NCBI RefSeq assembly: GCF_051014445.1
Contig: NW_027488386.1
Coordinates: 496,001 to 560,000 of the forward strand
Direction of reading: 5' to 3'
Source: Colletes latitarsis
Taxonomy: Eukaryota; Arthropoda; Insecta; Hymenoptera; Colletidae
DNA: 64,000 nt
Shown here: positions 31,220 to 46,400 of the stretch, piece by piece
Layout: each line of letters opens with the position of its first letter
Position numbering within the stretch: the stretch's first letter is position 1
Position numbers and translations under genes: made by a program
The notes under the pieces: model-generated
Databases searched by the model: none
Told to the model about the DNA's origin: nothing
What the model saw: the letters and a program-made list of their open reading frames with translations, nothing else

Positions 31220-34200
31220 AAGTATGAGAAATATGCGAAAGAATGAGCCTGATGAGGGCAAATACTAGACCTAACCCAGACCTAACATGCGTTATTCTCT
31301 AAAATATTTATCAAGACCAGGTTTAATTGAATGTTTCAGTGTGGTACCACATTACTACGTGATCCAAACCAGAAAAAACCCAGGATCCGTTCAACAGGTA
31401 TGTGAAGATTGCGAAAGAATGAGTCTGATCAGTGAAAATCCCAGGCCTTACCTAGACCTAACTTGCGTTGTCTTCTAAGATATTGATGGAAACCTGGTTT
31501 CATTGACTGTTTCAGTGTGGTACTACATTACTACGTGATGCAATCTAGAAAAAGCCCAGGATCTAGCCATCAAGTATGAGAAATATGCGAAAGAATGAGC
31601 CTGATGACAGCAAATCCCAGACCTAACCTAGACCTAACATAAATTATTCTCTAAAATATTGATCAAAACCAGATTTAATTGACTGTTTCAGTGTGGTCCC
31701 ACATTACTACGTGATCCAAACCAGAAAAAACCCAGGGTCCGTTCAACAAGTATGTGAAAAACGCGAAACTGTGAGCCTGATGAGGGCAAATCTCAGACCT
31801 AACCCAGACCTAAGATGCGTTATCGTCTAAAATATTTATCCAGACCAGGTTTCATTGAATGTTTCAGTGTGGTACCACTTTACTACATGATCCAATCCCG
31901 AAATAGCCCAGGATCTAGCCATGAAGTATGAGAAATATGCGAAAGTAAGAGCCTGATGAGAGCAAATCCTAGACCTATCCCAGACCTAACTTGCGTTATC
32001 CTCTAAAGTAGTGATCGAAACCAGGTTTAATTGACTGTTTCAGCGTGGTACCACACTACTACGTGATACAACCCAGAAAGAGCCCAGGATCTAGCCATGA
32101 AGTATGAGAAATATGCGAAAGTAAGAGCCTGATGAGGGCAAATCCTAGACCTATCCCAGACCTAACTTGCGTTATCCTCTAAAATATTGATCGAAATCAG
32201 GTTTAATTGACTGTTTCAGCGTGGTACCACATTACTACGTGATACAATCCAGAAACAGCCCAGGATCTAGCCATGAAGTATCAGCAATATGCGAAAGTAT
32301 GAGCCTGATGAGGGCAGATCCTAGACCTAACCCAGACCTAACATGCGTTATCCGCTGAAATATTTATTAAGACCAGGTTTAGTTGATTGTTTCAGTGTGG
32401 TCCCACATTACTACGTGGTCCAAAACAGAAAAAACCCAGGATCTGTTCTACATGCATGAGAAATATGCGAAAGAATCAGCCCGATGAGAGCAAATCGCAG
32501 ACCTAACCTAGACCTAACATGAATTATTCTCTAAAATATTGATCAAAGCCAGATTTAATTGTCTGTTTCAGTGTGGTCCCACATTACTACGTGATCCAAA
32601 CCAGAAAAAACCCAGGGTCCGTTCAACAAGTATGTGAAGAATGCGAAAGTATGAGTCTGATGAGTGAAAATCCCAGGTCTAACCTAGACCTAACATGCGT
32701 TATCCTCAAAAATATTGATCGAAACCTGGTTTAATCGACTGTTTCAGTGTGGTACCATATTACTATGTGATCCAAACCAGAAAATAACCCAGGATCAGTT
32801 CAACGAGTATGTGAAGGTTGCGAAAGTATGAGTCTGACGAGGTCGAATCCCAGACCTATCCCAGACCTAACTTGCGTTATCCTCTAAAATATTGATCGAA
32901 ACGAGGTTTAATCGACTGTTTCAGTGAGGTAACACATTACTACGTGGTCCAAACCAGGAAAAACCCAGGATCAGTTCAACAAGTATGTGAAAAACGCGAA
33001 AGTATGAGCCTGATTAGGGCGAATCCCAGACCTATCCCAGACCTAACTTGCGTTGTCCTCTAAAATATTGATGGAAACAAGGTTTAATTGACTATTTCAG
33101 TGTTGTACTTCATTACTACGTTATGCAATCCAGAAAAAGCCCAGGATCTAGCCATGAAGTATGAGAAATATGCGAAAGTATGAGTCTGATGAGGGCAAAT
33201 CCTAGACCTAACCCAAACCTAACATACGTTATCCTCTAAAATATTTATCAAGACCAGGTTTAATTGAATGTTTCAGTGTGGTACCACATTTCTACGTGAA
33301 CCAAACCAGAAAATAACCCAGGATCTGTTCAACGAGTATGTGAAGTGTGCGAAAGTATGAGTCTGATGAGGGCAAATCCCAGACCTATCCCAGACCTAAC
33401 ATGCGCTATCCTCTAAAATATTTATCAAGACCAGGTTTAATTGATTGTTTCAGTGTGGTCCCACATTACTACGTGATCCAATCCAGAAAAAGCCCAGGAT
33501 CTAGCCATCAAGTATGAGTAATATGCGAAAGAATGAGCCTGATGAGAGTAAATCCCAGACCTAACATATACCTAACATGAATTATTCTCTAAAATATTGA
33601 TCGAAACCAGGTTTAATTGACTGTTTCAGTGTGGTCCCACATTACTACGTGATCCAAACCAGAAAAAACCCAGGATCCGTACAACAAGTATGTGAAGAAT
33701 GCGAAAGTATGAGTCTGATGAGTGAAAATCCCAGGTCTAACCTAGACCTGACATGCGTTATCCTCAATAATATTGATCGAAACCAGGTTTAATCGACTGT
33801 TTCAGTGTGGTACCACTTTACTACGTGATCCAATCCAGAAATAGCCCAGGATCTAGCCATGAAGTATGAGAAATATGCGAAAGTATGAGCCCGATGAGGG
33901 CAAATCCTAAACGTAACCCAGACCTAACATGCGTTATTCTCTAAAATATTTATCAAGACCAGGTTTAATTGAATGTTTCAGTGTGGTACCACATTACTAC
34001 GTGATCCAAACCAGAAAAAACCCAGGATCCGTTCAACAGGTATGTGAAGATTGCGAAAGAATGAGTCTGATCAGTGAAAATCCCAGGCCTTACCTAGACC
34101 TAACTTGCGTTGTCTTCTAAGATATTGATGGAAACCTGGTTTCATTGACTGTTTCAGTGTGGTACTACATTACTACGTGATGCAATCTAGAAAAAGCCCA

Positions 34201-36880
34201 GGATCTAGCCATCAAGTATGAGAAATATGCGAAAGAATGAGCCTGATGACAGCAAATCCCAGACCTAACCTAGACCTAACATGCGTTTTCCTCTAAAATA
34301 TTGAGCGAAACCACGTTTAATGGACTGTTTCAGTGTGGTACCACACTACTTCGTGATCCAAACCAGAACAAACCCAGGATCTGTTCAACAAGTATGTGGA
34401 AAACGCGAAACTGTGAGCCTGATGAGGGCAAATCTCAGACCTAACCCAGACCTAAGATGCGTTATCGTCTAAAATATTTATCCAGACCAGGTTTCATTGA
34501 ATGTTTCAGTGTGGTACCACTTTACTACGTGATCCAATCCCGAAATAGCCCAGGATCAAGCCATGAAGTATGAGAAATGTGCGAAAGTAAGAGCCTGATG
34601 AGAGCAAATCCTAGACCTATCCCAGACCTAACTTGCGTTATCCTCTAAAGTATTGATCGAAACCAGGTTTAATTGACTGTTTCAGCGTGGTACCACACTA
34701 CTACGTGATACAACCCAGAAAGAGCCCAGGATCTAGCCATGAAGTATGAGAAATATGCGAAAGTATGAGCCTGATGAGGGCAAATCCTAGACCTAAACCA
34801 GACCTAACATGCGTTATCCTCTAAAATATTTATCAAGACCAGGTTTAATTGATTGTTTCAGTGTGGTCTCACATTACTACGTGATCCAAACCAGAAAAAA
34901 CCCAGGATCTGTTCAACATGTATGAGAAATATGCGAAAGAATGAGCCTGATGAGAGCAAATCCCAGACCTAACCTAGACCTAACATGAATTATTCTCTAA
35001 AATATTGATCGAAACCAGGTTTAGTTGACTGTTTCAGTGTGGTCCCACATTACTACGTGATCCAAACCAAAAAAAACCCAGGATCCGTTCAACAAGTATG
35101 TGAAGAATGCGAAAGTATGAGTCTGATGAGTGAAAATCCCAGGCCTATCCTAGACCTAACATGCGTTATCCTCTAAAATATTGATCGAAACCAGGTTTAA
35201 TCGACTGTTTCAGCGTGGAACCACATTACTACGTGATACAATCCAGAAACAGCCCAGGATCTTGACATGAAGTATGAGAAATATGCGAAAGGATGAGCCT
35301 GATGAGGGCAAATCTTGGACCTAACCCAAACCTAACATGCGTTATCCTCTGAGATATTTATCAAGACCAGGTTTAATTGAATGTTTCAGCGTGGTGCCAC
35401 ATTACTACGTGATACAATCCAGAAACAGCCCAGGATCTAGCCATCAAGTATGAGAAATATGCGAAAGTATGAGCCTGATGAGGGCAAATCCTAGACCTAA
35501 CCCAAACCTAACATGCGTTATCCTCTAAAATATTTATCAAGACCAGGTTTAATTGAATGTTTCAGTGTGGTACCACATTACTACGAGAACCAAGCCAGAA
35601 AAAACCCAGGATCCGTTAACAAGTATGTGAAGAATGCGAAAGTATGAGACTGATCAGTGAAAATCTCAGGCCTCACCTATACCTAACTTGCGTTGTCCTC
35701 TAAAATACTGATGGAAACCAGGTTTCATTGACTGTTTCAGTGTGGTACTACATTACTACGTGATGCAATCCAGAAAAAGCCCAGGATCTAGCCATCAAGT
35801 ATGAGAAATATGCGAAAGAATGAGCCTGATGAGAGCAAATCCCAGACCTAACCTAGACCTAACATGCGTTATCCTCTAAAATATTGAGCGAAACCAGGTT
35901 TAATGGTCTGTTTCAGTGAGGTACCACACTACTTCGTGATCCAAACCAGAAAAAGCCCAGGATCTGTTCAACAAGTATGTGAAAAACGCCAAACTGTGAG
36001 CCTGATGAGGGCAAATCTTAGACCTAACCCAGACATAAGATGCGTTATCCTCTAGAATATTTATCCAGACCAGGTTTCATTGAATGTTTCAGTGTGGTAC
36101 CACTTTGCTACGTGATCCAATCCAGAAATAGCCCAGGATCTAGCCATGAAGTATGAGAAATATGCGAAAGTAAGAGCCTGATGAGGGCAAATCCTAGACG
36201 TATCCCAGACCTAACATGCGTTATCCTCTAAAATATTGATCGAAACCAGGTTTAATTGACTGTTTCAGTGTGGCCCCACATTACTACGAGATCCAAACCA
36301 GAAAAAACACAGGATCCGTTCAACAAGTATGTCAAGTGTGCGAAAGTACGAGTCTGATGAGTGAAAATCCCAGACCTATCCCAGACCTAACTTGCGTTAT
36401 CCTCAAAAATATTGATCGAAACCAGGTTTAATCCACTGTTTCAGTGTGGTACCACATTACTACGTGATCCAAACCAGAAAAAACCCAGGATCAGTTCAAC
36501 AAGTATGTGAAAAACGCGAAAGTATGAGCCTGATTAGGGCGAATCCCAGACCTATCCCAGACATAACTTGCGTTATCCTCTAAAATATTGATCGAAACCA
36601 GGATTAATTGACTGTTTCAGCGTGGTACCACATTACTACGTGATACAATCCAGAAACAGCCCAGGATCTAGCCATGAAGTATGAGAAATATGCGAAAGTA
36701 TGACCCTGATGAGGGCAAATCCTAGACCTAACCCAAACCTAACATGCGTTATCCTCTAAAATATTTATCAAGACCAGGTTTAATTGAATATTTCAGTGTG
36801 GTACCACATTACTACGTGACCCAAACCAGAAAAAACCCAGGATCCGTTCAACAAGTATGTGAAGAATGCGAAAGTATGAG
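31220..36880 (+). repeat. Large duplicated satellite block, part 1, right copy
   Basis: Partner of 11620-17280. Its left edge is where the flanking monomers stop matching (31141-31200 differs clearly from 11541-11600). Its right edge is near 36890, where this copy reads cagggctaac and tgcgttatcctcta while the left copy reads cagacctaac and tgctttatcctcca. Confidence 0.85.
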
Positions 36881-37347
36881 TCTGATGAGTGAAAATCCCA
36901 GGGCTAACCTAGACCTAACATGCGTTATCCTCTAAAATATTGATCCAAACCAGGTTTAATGGACTGTTTCAGGGTGGCACCACTTTACTACGTGATCCAA
37001 AGCAGAAAAAACCCTTGATCAGGTCAACATGTATGTTAAAACTGCGAAAGTATGACCCTGATGAGGGCAAATCCCAGGCCTAACCTAGACCTAACATGCG
37101 TTGTCCTCTAAAATATTGATGGAAACCAGGTTTACTTGACTGTTTCAGTATTGTACTTCATTACTACGTTATGCAATCCAGAAAAAGCCCAGGATCTAGC
37201 CAACAAGTATGAGAAATATGCGAAAGAATGAGCCTGATAAGAGCAAATCCTAGACCTAACCTAGACCTAACATGAATTATTCTCTAAAATATTGATTGAA
37301 ACCAGGCTTAATTGACTGTTTCAGTATGGTCCCACATTACTACGTGA

Positions 37348-39663
37348 TCCAAACCAGAAAAAACCCAGGATCCGTTCAACAAGTATGTGAAGAATGCGAA
37401 AGTATGAGTCTGATGAGTGAAAATCCCAGACCTAACCTAGACCTAACATGCTTTATCCTCCAAAATATTGATCCAAACCAGGTATAATGGACTGTTTCAG
37501 TGTGGTACCACACTACTACGTGATCCGAACCAGAGAAAACCCAGGATCTGTTCAACAAGTATGTGAAAAACGCGAAAGTATGAGCCTGATGAGGGCAAAT
37601 CCCAGACCTATCCCAGACCTAACTTGCGTTGTCCTCTAAGATATTGATGGAAACCAGGTTTAATTGACTGTTTCAGTGTTGTACTTCAATACTACGTGAT
37701 GCGATCCAGAAACAGCCCAGGATCTAGCCATGAAGTATGAGCAATATGCGAAAGTATGAGCCTGATGAGGGCAAATCCTAGACCTAACCCAGACCTAACA
37801 TGAATTGTTCTCTAAAATATTGATCGAAACCAGGTTTAATTGACTGTTTCAGTGTGGTCCCACATTACTACGTGATCCAAACCGGAAAACACCCAGGATC
37901 CGTTCAACAAGTATGTGAGAAACGCGAAAGTATGAGTCTGATGAGTGAAAATCCCAGGCCTAACCTAGACCTAACATGCGTTATCCTCAAAAATATTGAT
38001 CGAAACCTGGTTTAATCGACTGTTCCAGTGTGGTGCCATATTACTATGTGATCCAAACCAGAAAATAACCCAGGATCTGTTGAACGAGTATGTGAAGGGT
38101 GCGAAAGTATAAGTCTGACGAGGTCAAATCCCAGACCTATCCCAGACCTAACTTGCGTTATCCTCTAAAATATTGATCGAAACCAGGTTTAATCGACTGT
38201 TTCAGTGTGGTACCACATTACTACGTGATGCAAACCAGAAAAAACCCAGGATCAGTTCAACAAGTATGTGAAAAACGCGAAAGTATGAGCCTGATTAGGG
38301 CGAATCCCAGACCTATCCCAGACCTAACTTGCGTTTTCCTCTAAGATACTGATGGAAACCAGGTTTAATTGACTGTTTCAGTGTTGTACTTCAATACTAC
38401 GTGATGCGATCCAGAAAAAGCCCAGGATCTAGCCATCAAGTATGAGAAATATGCGAAAGAATGAGCCTGATGAGAACAAATCCCAGACCTAGCCTAGACC
38501 TAACATGAATTATTCTCTAAAATATTGATCGAAACCAGGTTTAATTGACTGTTTCAGTGTTGTACTTCATTACTACGTGATGCAATCCAGAAAAAGCCCG
38601 GGATCTAGCCATCAAGTATGAGAAATATGCGAAAGTATGAGCCTGATGAGGGCAAATCCTAGACCTATCCCAGACCTAACTTGCGTTATCCTCTAAAATA
38701 TTGATCGAAACCAGGTTTAATTGACTGTTTCAGCGTGGTACCACATTACTACGTGATACAATCCAGAAACAGCCCAGGATCTAGCCATGAAGTATGAGCA
38801 ATATGCGAAAGTATGAGCCAGATGAGGGCAAATCCTAGACCTAACCCAGACCTAACATGAATTGTTCTCTAAAATATTGATCGAAACCAGGTTTAATTGA
38901 CTGTTTCAGTGTGGTCCCACATTACTACGTGATCCAAACCGGAAAACACCCAGGATCCGTTCAACAAGTATGTGAGAAACGCGAAAGTATGAGTCTGATG
39001 AGTGAAAATCCCAGGCCTAACCTAGACCCAACATGCGTTATCCTCAAAAATATTGATCGAAACCAGGTTTCATTGAATGTTTCAGTGTGGTACCACATTA
39101 CTACGTGATGCAATCCAGAAAAAGCCCAGGATCTAGCCATGAAGTATGTGAAATATGCGAAAGTATGAGCCTGATGAGGGCAAATCCTAGACCTAACCCA
39201 AACCTAACATGCGTTATCCTCTAAAATATTTATCAAGACCAGGTTTAATTGAACGTTTCAGTGTGGTACCACATTACTACGAGAACCAAACCAGAAAAAA
39301 CCCAGGATCCGTTCAACAAGTATGTGAAGAAAGCGAAAGTGTGAGTCTGATGAGGTCAAATCCCAGACCTATCCCAGACATAACTTGCGTTATCCTCTAA
39401 AATATTGATCGAAACCAGGTTTAATCGACTGTTTCAGCGTGGTACCACATTACTACGTGGTACAATCCAGAAACAGCCCAGGATCTAGCCATGAAGTATG
39501 AGAAATATGCGAAAGTATGAGCCTGATGAGGGCAAATCCTAGACCTAACCCAAACCTAACATGCGTTATCCTCTAAAATATTTATCAAGACCAGGTGTAA
39601 TTCAATGTTTCAGTGTGGTACCACATTACTACGTGAACCAAACCAGAAAAAACCCAGGATCCG
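37348..39663 (+). repeat. Large duplicated satellite block, part 2, right copy
   Basis: Partner of 17220-19535. Differences seen include gtatgag to gtataag near 38107 and a few other single substitutions. The match ends where the left copy reads gttcaacgagtatgtg and this copy reads gttcaacaagtatgtt. Confidence 0.8.
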
Positions 39664-41686
39664 TTCAACAAGTATGTTAAAACTGCGACAGTATGACCCT
39701 GATGAGTGCAAATCCCAGGCCTAACCTAGACCTAACATGCGTTGTCCTCTAAAATATTGATGGAAACAAGGTTTAATTGACTGTTTCAGTGTTGTACTTC
39801 ATTACTACGTGATGCAATCCAGAAGAAGCCCAGGATCTAGCCATCAAGTATGAGAAATATGCGAAAGAATGAGCCTGATGAGAGCAAATCCCAGACCTAA
39901 CCTAGACCTAACATGAATTATTCTCTAAAATATTGATCGAAACCAGTTTTAATTGACTGTTTCAGTGTTGTACTTCATTACTACGTGATCCAAACCAGAA
40001 AAAAACCAGGATCTCTTCAACAAGTGTGTGAAAAACGCGAAAGGATGAGCCTGATGAGGGCAAATCCCAGACATATCCCAGACTTAACTTGTGTTATCTT
40101 CGAAAATATTGATCGAAACCAGGTTTAATCGACTGTTTCAGCGTGGTGCCACATTACTACGTGATACAATCCAGAAACAGCCCAGGATCTAGCCATCAAG
40201 TATGAGAAATATGCGAAAGTATGAGCCTGATGAGGGCAAATCCTAGACCTAACCCAAACCTAACATGCGTTATCCTCTAAAATATTTATCAAGACCAGGT
40301 TTAATTGAATGTTTCAGTGTCGTACCACATTACTACGTGACCCAAACCAGAAAAAACCCAGGATCCGTTCAACAAGTATGTGAAGAATGCGAAAGTATGA
40401 GTCTGATGAGTGAAAATCCCAGACCTAACCTAGACCTAACATGCGTTATCCTCTAAAATATTGATCCAAACCAGGTTTAATGGACTGTTTCAGTGTGGTA
40501 CCACACTACTACGTGATCCGAACCAGAGAAAACCCAGGATCGGTTCAACAAGTATGTGAAAACCGCGAAAGTATGAGCCTGATGAGGGCAAATCCCAGAC
40601 CTATCCCAGACCTAACTTGCGTTGTCCTCTAAGATATTGATGGAAACCAGGTTTAATTGACTGTTTCAGTGTTGTACTTCAATACTACGTGATGCGATCC
40701 AGAAAAAGCCCAGGATCTAGCCATCAAGTATGAGAAATATGCGAAAGAATGAGCCTGATGAGAGCAAATCCCAGACCTAGCCTAGACCTAACATGAATTA
40801 TTCTCTAAAATATTGATCGAAACCAGGTTTAATTGACTGTTTCAGTGTTGTACTTCATTACTACGTGATGTAATCCAGAAAAAGCCCGGGATCTAGCCAT
40901 CAAGTATGAGAAATATGAGAAAGTATGAGCCTGATGAGGGCAAATCCTAGACCTATCCCAGACCTAACTTGCGTTATCCTCTAAAATATTGATCGAAACC
41001 AGGTTTAATTGACTGTTTCAGCGTGGTACCACATTAATACGTGATACAATCCAGAAACAGCCCAGGATCTAGCCATGAAGTATGAGCAATATGCGAAAGT
41101 ATGAGCCTGATGAGGGCAAATCCTAGACCTAACCCAGACCTAACATGAATTGTTCTCTAAAATATTGATCGAAACCAGGTTTAATTGACTGTTTCAGTGT
41201 GGTCCCACATTACTACGTGATCCAAACCGGAAAACACCCAGGATCAGTTCAACGAGTATGTGAAGTGTGCGAAGGTATGAGTCTGATGAGGGCAAATCCC
41301 AGGCCTATCCTACACCTAACATGCGTTGTCCTCTAAAATATTGATCGAAACCAGGTTTAATTGACTGTTGCAGCGTGGTACCACATTACTACCTGATACA
41401 ATCCAGAAACAGCCCAGGATCTAGCCATGAAGTATGAGAAATATGCGAAAGTATGAGCCTGATGAGGGCAAATCCTAGACCTAACCCAAACCTAACATGC
41501 GTTATCCTCTAAAATATTTATCAAGACCAGGTTTAATTGAATGTTTCAGTGTGGTACCACATTACTACGTGATCCAAACCAGAAAAAACCCAGGATCAGT
41601 TCAACGAGTATGTGAAGTGTGCGAAGGTATGAGTCTGATGAGGGCAAATCCCAGGCCTATCCTACACCTAACATGCGTTGTCCTCT

Positions 41687-43467
41687 AAAATATTGATGGA
41701 AACCAGGTTTAATGGACTGTTTCAGTGTTGTACTTCATTACTACGTGATCCAAACCAGAAAAAACCCTGGATCTGTTCAACAAGTATGTGAAAAACGCGA
41801 AACTGAGCCTGATGAGGGCAAATCTTAGACCTAACCTTGACCTAACATGCGTTATCCTCTAAACTATTTATCCAGACCAGGGTTCATTGAATGTTTCAGT
41901 GTGGTACCACTTTACTACGTGATCCAATCCAGAAATAGCCCAGGATCTAGCCATGAAGTATGAGAAATATGCTAAAGTATGAGCCCGATGAGGGCAAATC
42001 CTAGACCTAACCCAGACCTAACATGCGTTATCCTCTAAAATATTGATCCAGACCAGGTTTAATGGACTGTTTCAGTGTGGCACCACTTTACTACGTGATC
42101 CAAAGCAGAAAAATCCCTCGATCAGGTCAACATGTATGTTAAAACTGCGAAAGTATGACCCTGATGAGGGCAAATCCCAGGCCTAACCTAGACCTAACAT
42201 GCGTTGTCCTCTAAAATATTGATGGAAACCAGGTTTAATTGACTATTTCAGTGTTGTACTTCATTACTACGTTATGCAATCCAGAAAAAGCCCAGGATCT
42301 AGCCATCAAGTATGAGAAATATGCGAAAGAATGAGCCTGATAAGAGCAAATCCCAGGCCTAACCTAGACCTAACATGCGTTGTCCTCTAAAATATTGATG
42401 GAAACCTGGTTTAATTGACTATTTCAGTGTTGTACTTCATTACTACGTGATGCAATCTAGAAAAAGCCCAGGATCTAGCCATCAAGTATGAGAAATATGC
42501 GAAAGAATGTGCCTGATGACAGCAAATCCCAGACCTAACCTAGACCTAACATGCGTTATCCTCTAAAATATTGAGCGAAACCAGGTTTAATGGACTGTTT
42601 CAGTATGGTACCACAGTACTACGTGTTCCAAACCAGAAAAAACCCAGGATCTGTTCAAAAAGTATGTGAAAAACGCGAAACTGTGAGCCTGATGAGGGCT
42701 AATCTTAGACCTAACCTTGACCTAACATGCGTTATCCTCTAAAATATTTATCCAGACCAGGTTTCATTGAATGTTTCAGTGTGGTACCACTTTACTACGT
42801 GATCCAATCCAGAAATAGCCCAGGATCTAGCCATGAAGTATGAGAAATATGCGAAAGTAAGAGCCTGATGAGGGCAAATCCTAGACCTATCCCAGACCTA
42901 ACTTGCGTTATCCTCTAAAATATTGATCGAAATCAGGTTTAATTGACTGTTTCAGCGTGGTACCACATTACTACGTGATACAATCCAGAAACAGCCCAGG
43001 ATCTAGCCATGAAGTATGAGCAATATGCGAAAGTATGAGCCTGATGAGGGCATATCCTAGACCTAACCCAGACCTGACATGCGTTATCCTCTAAAATATT
43101 TATTAAGACCAGGTTTAATTGATTGTTTCAGTGTGGTCCCACATTACTACATGATCCAAAACAGAAAAAACCCAGGATCTGTTCTACATGCATGAGAAAT
43201 ATGCGAAAGAATGAGCCCGATGAGAGCAAATCCCAGACCTAACCTAGACCTAACATGAATTATTCTCTAAAATATTGATCAAAACCAGATTTAATTGACT
43301 GTTTCAGTGTGGTCCCACATTACTACGTGATCCAAACCAGAAAAAACCCAGGGTCCGTTCAACAAGTATGTGAAGAATGCGAAAGTATGAGTCTGATGAG
43401 TGAAAATCCCAGGTCTAACCTAGACCTAACATGCGTTATCCTCAAAAATATTGATCGAAACCTGGTT
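41687..43467 (+). repeat. Large duplicated satellite block, part 3, right copy
   Basis: Partner of 19800-21580. Shared rare variants include the shortened cgcgaaactgagcctg, cctcgatcaggtcaacatg and cagacctgacatgcg. The right copy continues into satellite without any element, so the retrotransposon is not part of the duplicated unit. Confidence 0.75.
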
Positions 43468-46400
43468 TAATCGACAGTTTCAGTGTGGTACCACATTACT
43501 ATGTGATCCAAACAAGAAAATAACCCAGTATCTGTTCAACGAGTATGTGAAGGGTGCGAAAGTATGAGTCTGATGAGGTCAAATCCCAGACCTATCCCAG
43601 ACCTAGCTTGCGTTATCCTCTAAAATATTGATCGAAACCAGGTTTAATTGACTGTTTCAGCGTGGTACCACATTACTACGTGATACAATCCAGAAACAGC
43701 CCAGGATCTAGCCATGAAGTATGAGAAATATGCGCAAGTATGAGTCTGATGAGGGCAAATCCGAGACCTATCCCAGACCTGACATGCGTTATCCTCTAAA
43801 ATATTGATCGAAACCAGGTTTAATTGACTGTGTTAGTGTGGTACCACTTTACTACGTGATCCAAAGCAAAGAAAACCCTCGATCAGGTCAACATGCATGT
43901 TAAAACTGCCAAAGTATGACCCTGATGAGGGCAAATCACAGACGTAACCCAGACCTAACATGCGTCATCCTCTAAAATATTTATCAAGACCAGTTTTAAT
44001 TGAATGTTTCAGTGTGGTACCACATTACTACGTGATCCAAGCCAGAAAAAAACCCAGGATCTGTTCAACAAGTATGTGAAGAATGCGAAAGTATGAGTCT
44101 GATGAGTGAAAATCCCAGACCTAACCTAGACCTAACATGCGTTATCCTCTAAAATATTGATCCAAACCAGGTTTCATTGACTGTTTCAGTGTGGTACTAC
44201 ATTACTACGTGATGCAATCCAGAAAAAGCCCAGGATCTAGCCATCAAGTATGAGAAATATGCGAAAGAATGAGCCTGATGAGAGCAAATCCCAGACCTAA
44301 CCCAGACCTAACATGCGTTATCCTCTAAAATATTGAGCGAAACCAGGTTTAATGGACTGTTTCAGTGTGGTACCACAATATTTCGTGATCCAAATCAGAC
44401 AAAACCCAGGATCTGTTCAACAAGAATGTGAAAAACGCGAAACTGTGAACCTGATGAGGGCAAATCTTAGACCTAACCCAGACGTAAGATGCGTTATCCT
44501 CTAAAATATTTATCCAGACCAGGTTTCATTGAATGTTTCAGTGTGGTACCGCTTTACTACGTGATCCAATCCAGAAATAGCCCAGGATCTAGCCATGAAG
44601 TATGAGAAATATGCGAAAGTATGAGCCTGATGAGGGCAAATCCCAGACATATCCCAGACCTAACTTGCGTTCTCCTCTAAGATATTGATGGAAACCAGGT
44701 TTAATTGACTGTTTCAGTGTTGTACTTCATTACTACGTGATGCAATCCAGAAAAAGCCCAGGATCTAGCCATCAAGTATGAGAAATATGCGAAAGAATGA
44801 GCCTGATGAGAGCAAATCCCAGACCTAACCTAGACCTAACATGAATTATTCTCTAAAATATTGATCGAGACCAGGTTTAATCGACTGTTTCAGTGTGGTA
44901 CCACATTACTACGTGATCCAAACCAGTAAAAACCCAGGATCAGTTCAACAAGTATGTGAAGAATGCGAAAGTATGAGTCTGATGAGTGAAAATCCCAGGG
45001 CTAACCTAGACCTAACATGCGTTATCCTCTAAAATATTGATCGAAACCAGGTTTGATCGACTGTTTCAGTGTGGTACCACATTACTACGTGATCCAAACC
45101 AGAAAAAACCCAGGATCAGTTCACATGTATGTGAAGAATGCGAAAGTATGAGTCTGATGAGTGAAAATCCCAGGGCTATCCTAGACCTAACATGCGTTAT
45201 CCTCTAAAATATTGATCGAAACCAGGTTTAATTGACCGTTTCAGTGTGGTACCACATTACTACGTGATCCAAACCAGAAAAAACCCAGGATCCGTTCAAC
45301 AAGTATGTGAAGGATGCGAAAGTATGAGTCTGATCAGTGAAAATCTCAGGCCTTACCTAGACCTAACTTGCGTTGTCCCCTAAAATATTGATGGAAACAA
45401 GGTTTCATTGACTGTTTCAGTGTGGTACTACATTACTACGTGATGCAATCCAGAAAAAGCCCAGGATCTAGCCATCAAGTATGAGAAATATGCGAAAGAA
45501 TGAGCCTGATGAGAGCAAATCCCAGACCTAACCTAGACCTAACATGCGTTATTCTCTAAAATATTGATCCAAACCAGGTTTAATGGAGTGTTTCAGTGTG
45601 GTACCATACTACTACGTGATCCAAACCAGAAAAAACCCAGGATCTGTTCAACAAGTATGTGAAAAACGCGAAAGTATGAGCCTGGTGAGGGCAAGTCCAA
45701 GACCTATCCCAGACCTAACTTGCGTTGTCCTCTAAGATATTGATGAAAACCAGGTTTAATTGACTGTTTCAGTGTTGTACTTCATTACTACGTGATACAA
45801 TCCAGAAAAAGCAAAGGATCTAGCCATGAAGTATGAGAAATATGCGAAAGTATGAGCCTGATGGGGGCAAATCCTAGACCTAACCCAGACCTAACATGCG
45901 TTATCCTCTAAAATATTTATCAAGACCAGGTTTAATTGAATGTTTCAGTGTGGTACCACATTACTACGTGATGCAATCCAGAAAAAGCCCAGGATCTAGC
46001 CATCAAGTTTAAGAAATATGCGAAAGAATGAGCCTGATGAGGGCAAATCCTAGACCTAACCCAGACCTAACATGCGTTATCCTCTAAAATATTGATCGCA
46101 AGCAGGTTTAATGGACTGTCTCAGTGTGGTACCACACTACTACGTGATCCAAACCAGAAAAAACCCAGGATCTGTTCAACAAGTATGTGAAAAACGCGAA
46201 AGTATGAGTCTGATGAGGTCAAATCCCAGACCTATCCCAGACTTATCTTGCGTTATCCTCTAAAATACTGATCGAAACCAGGTTTATTCGACTGTTTCAG
46301 TGTGGTACCACATTACTACGTGATCCAAGCCAGAAAAAACCCAGGATCCGTTCAACAAGTATGTGAAGAATGCGAAAGTATCAGTCTGATGAGTGAAAAT

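Noticed and set aside
43607..43608. 43607 as the exact element-free counterpart of the outer insertion site
   Set aside because: It lies at the expected offset and reads cccagacctagc/ttgcg, but both flanks diverge within about 140 bp. The sites at 13271 and 32871 match better on both sides.
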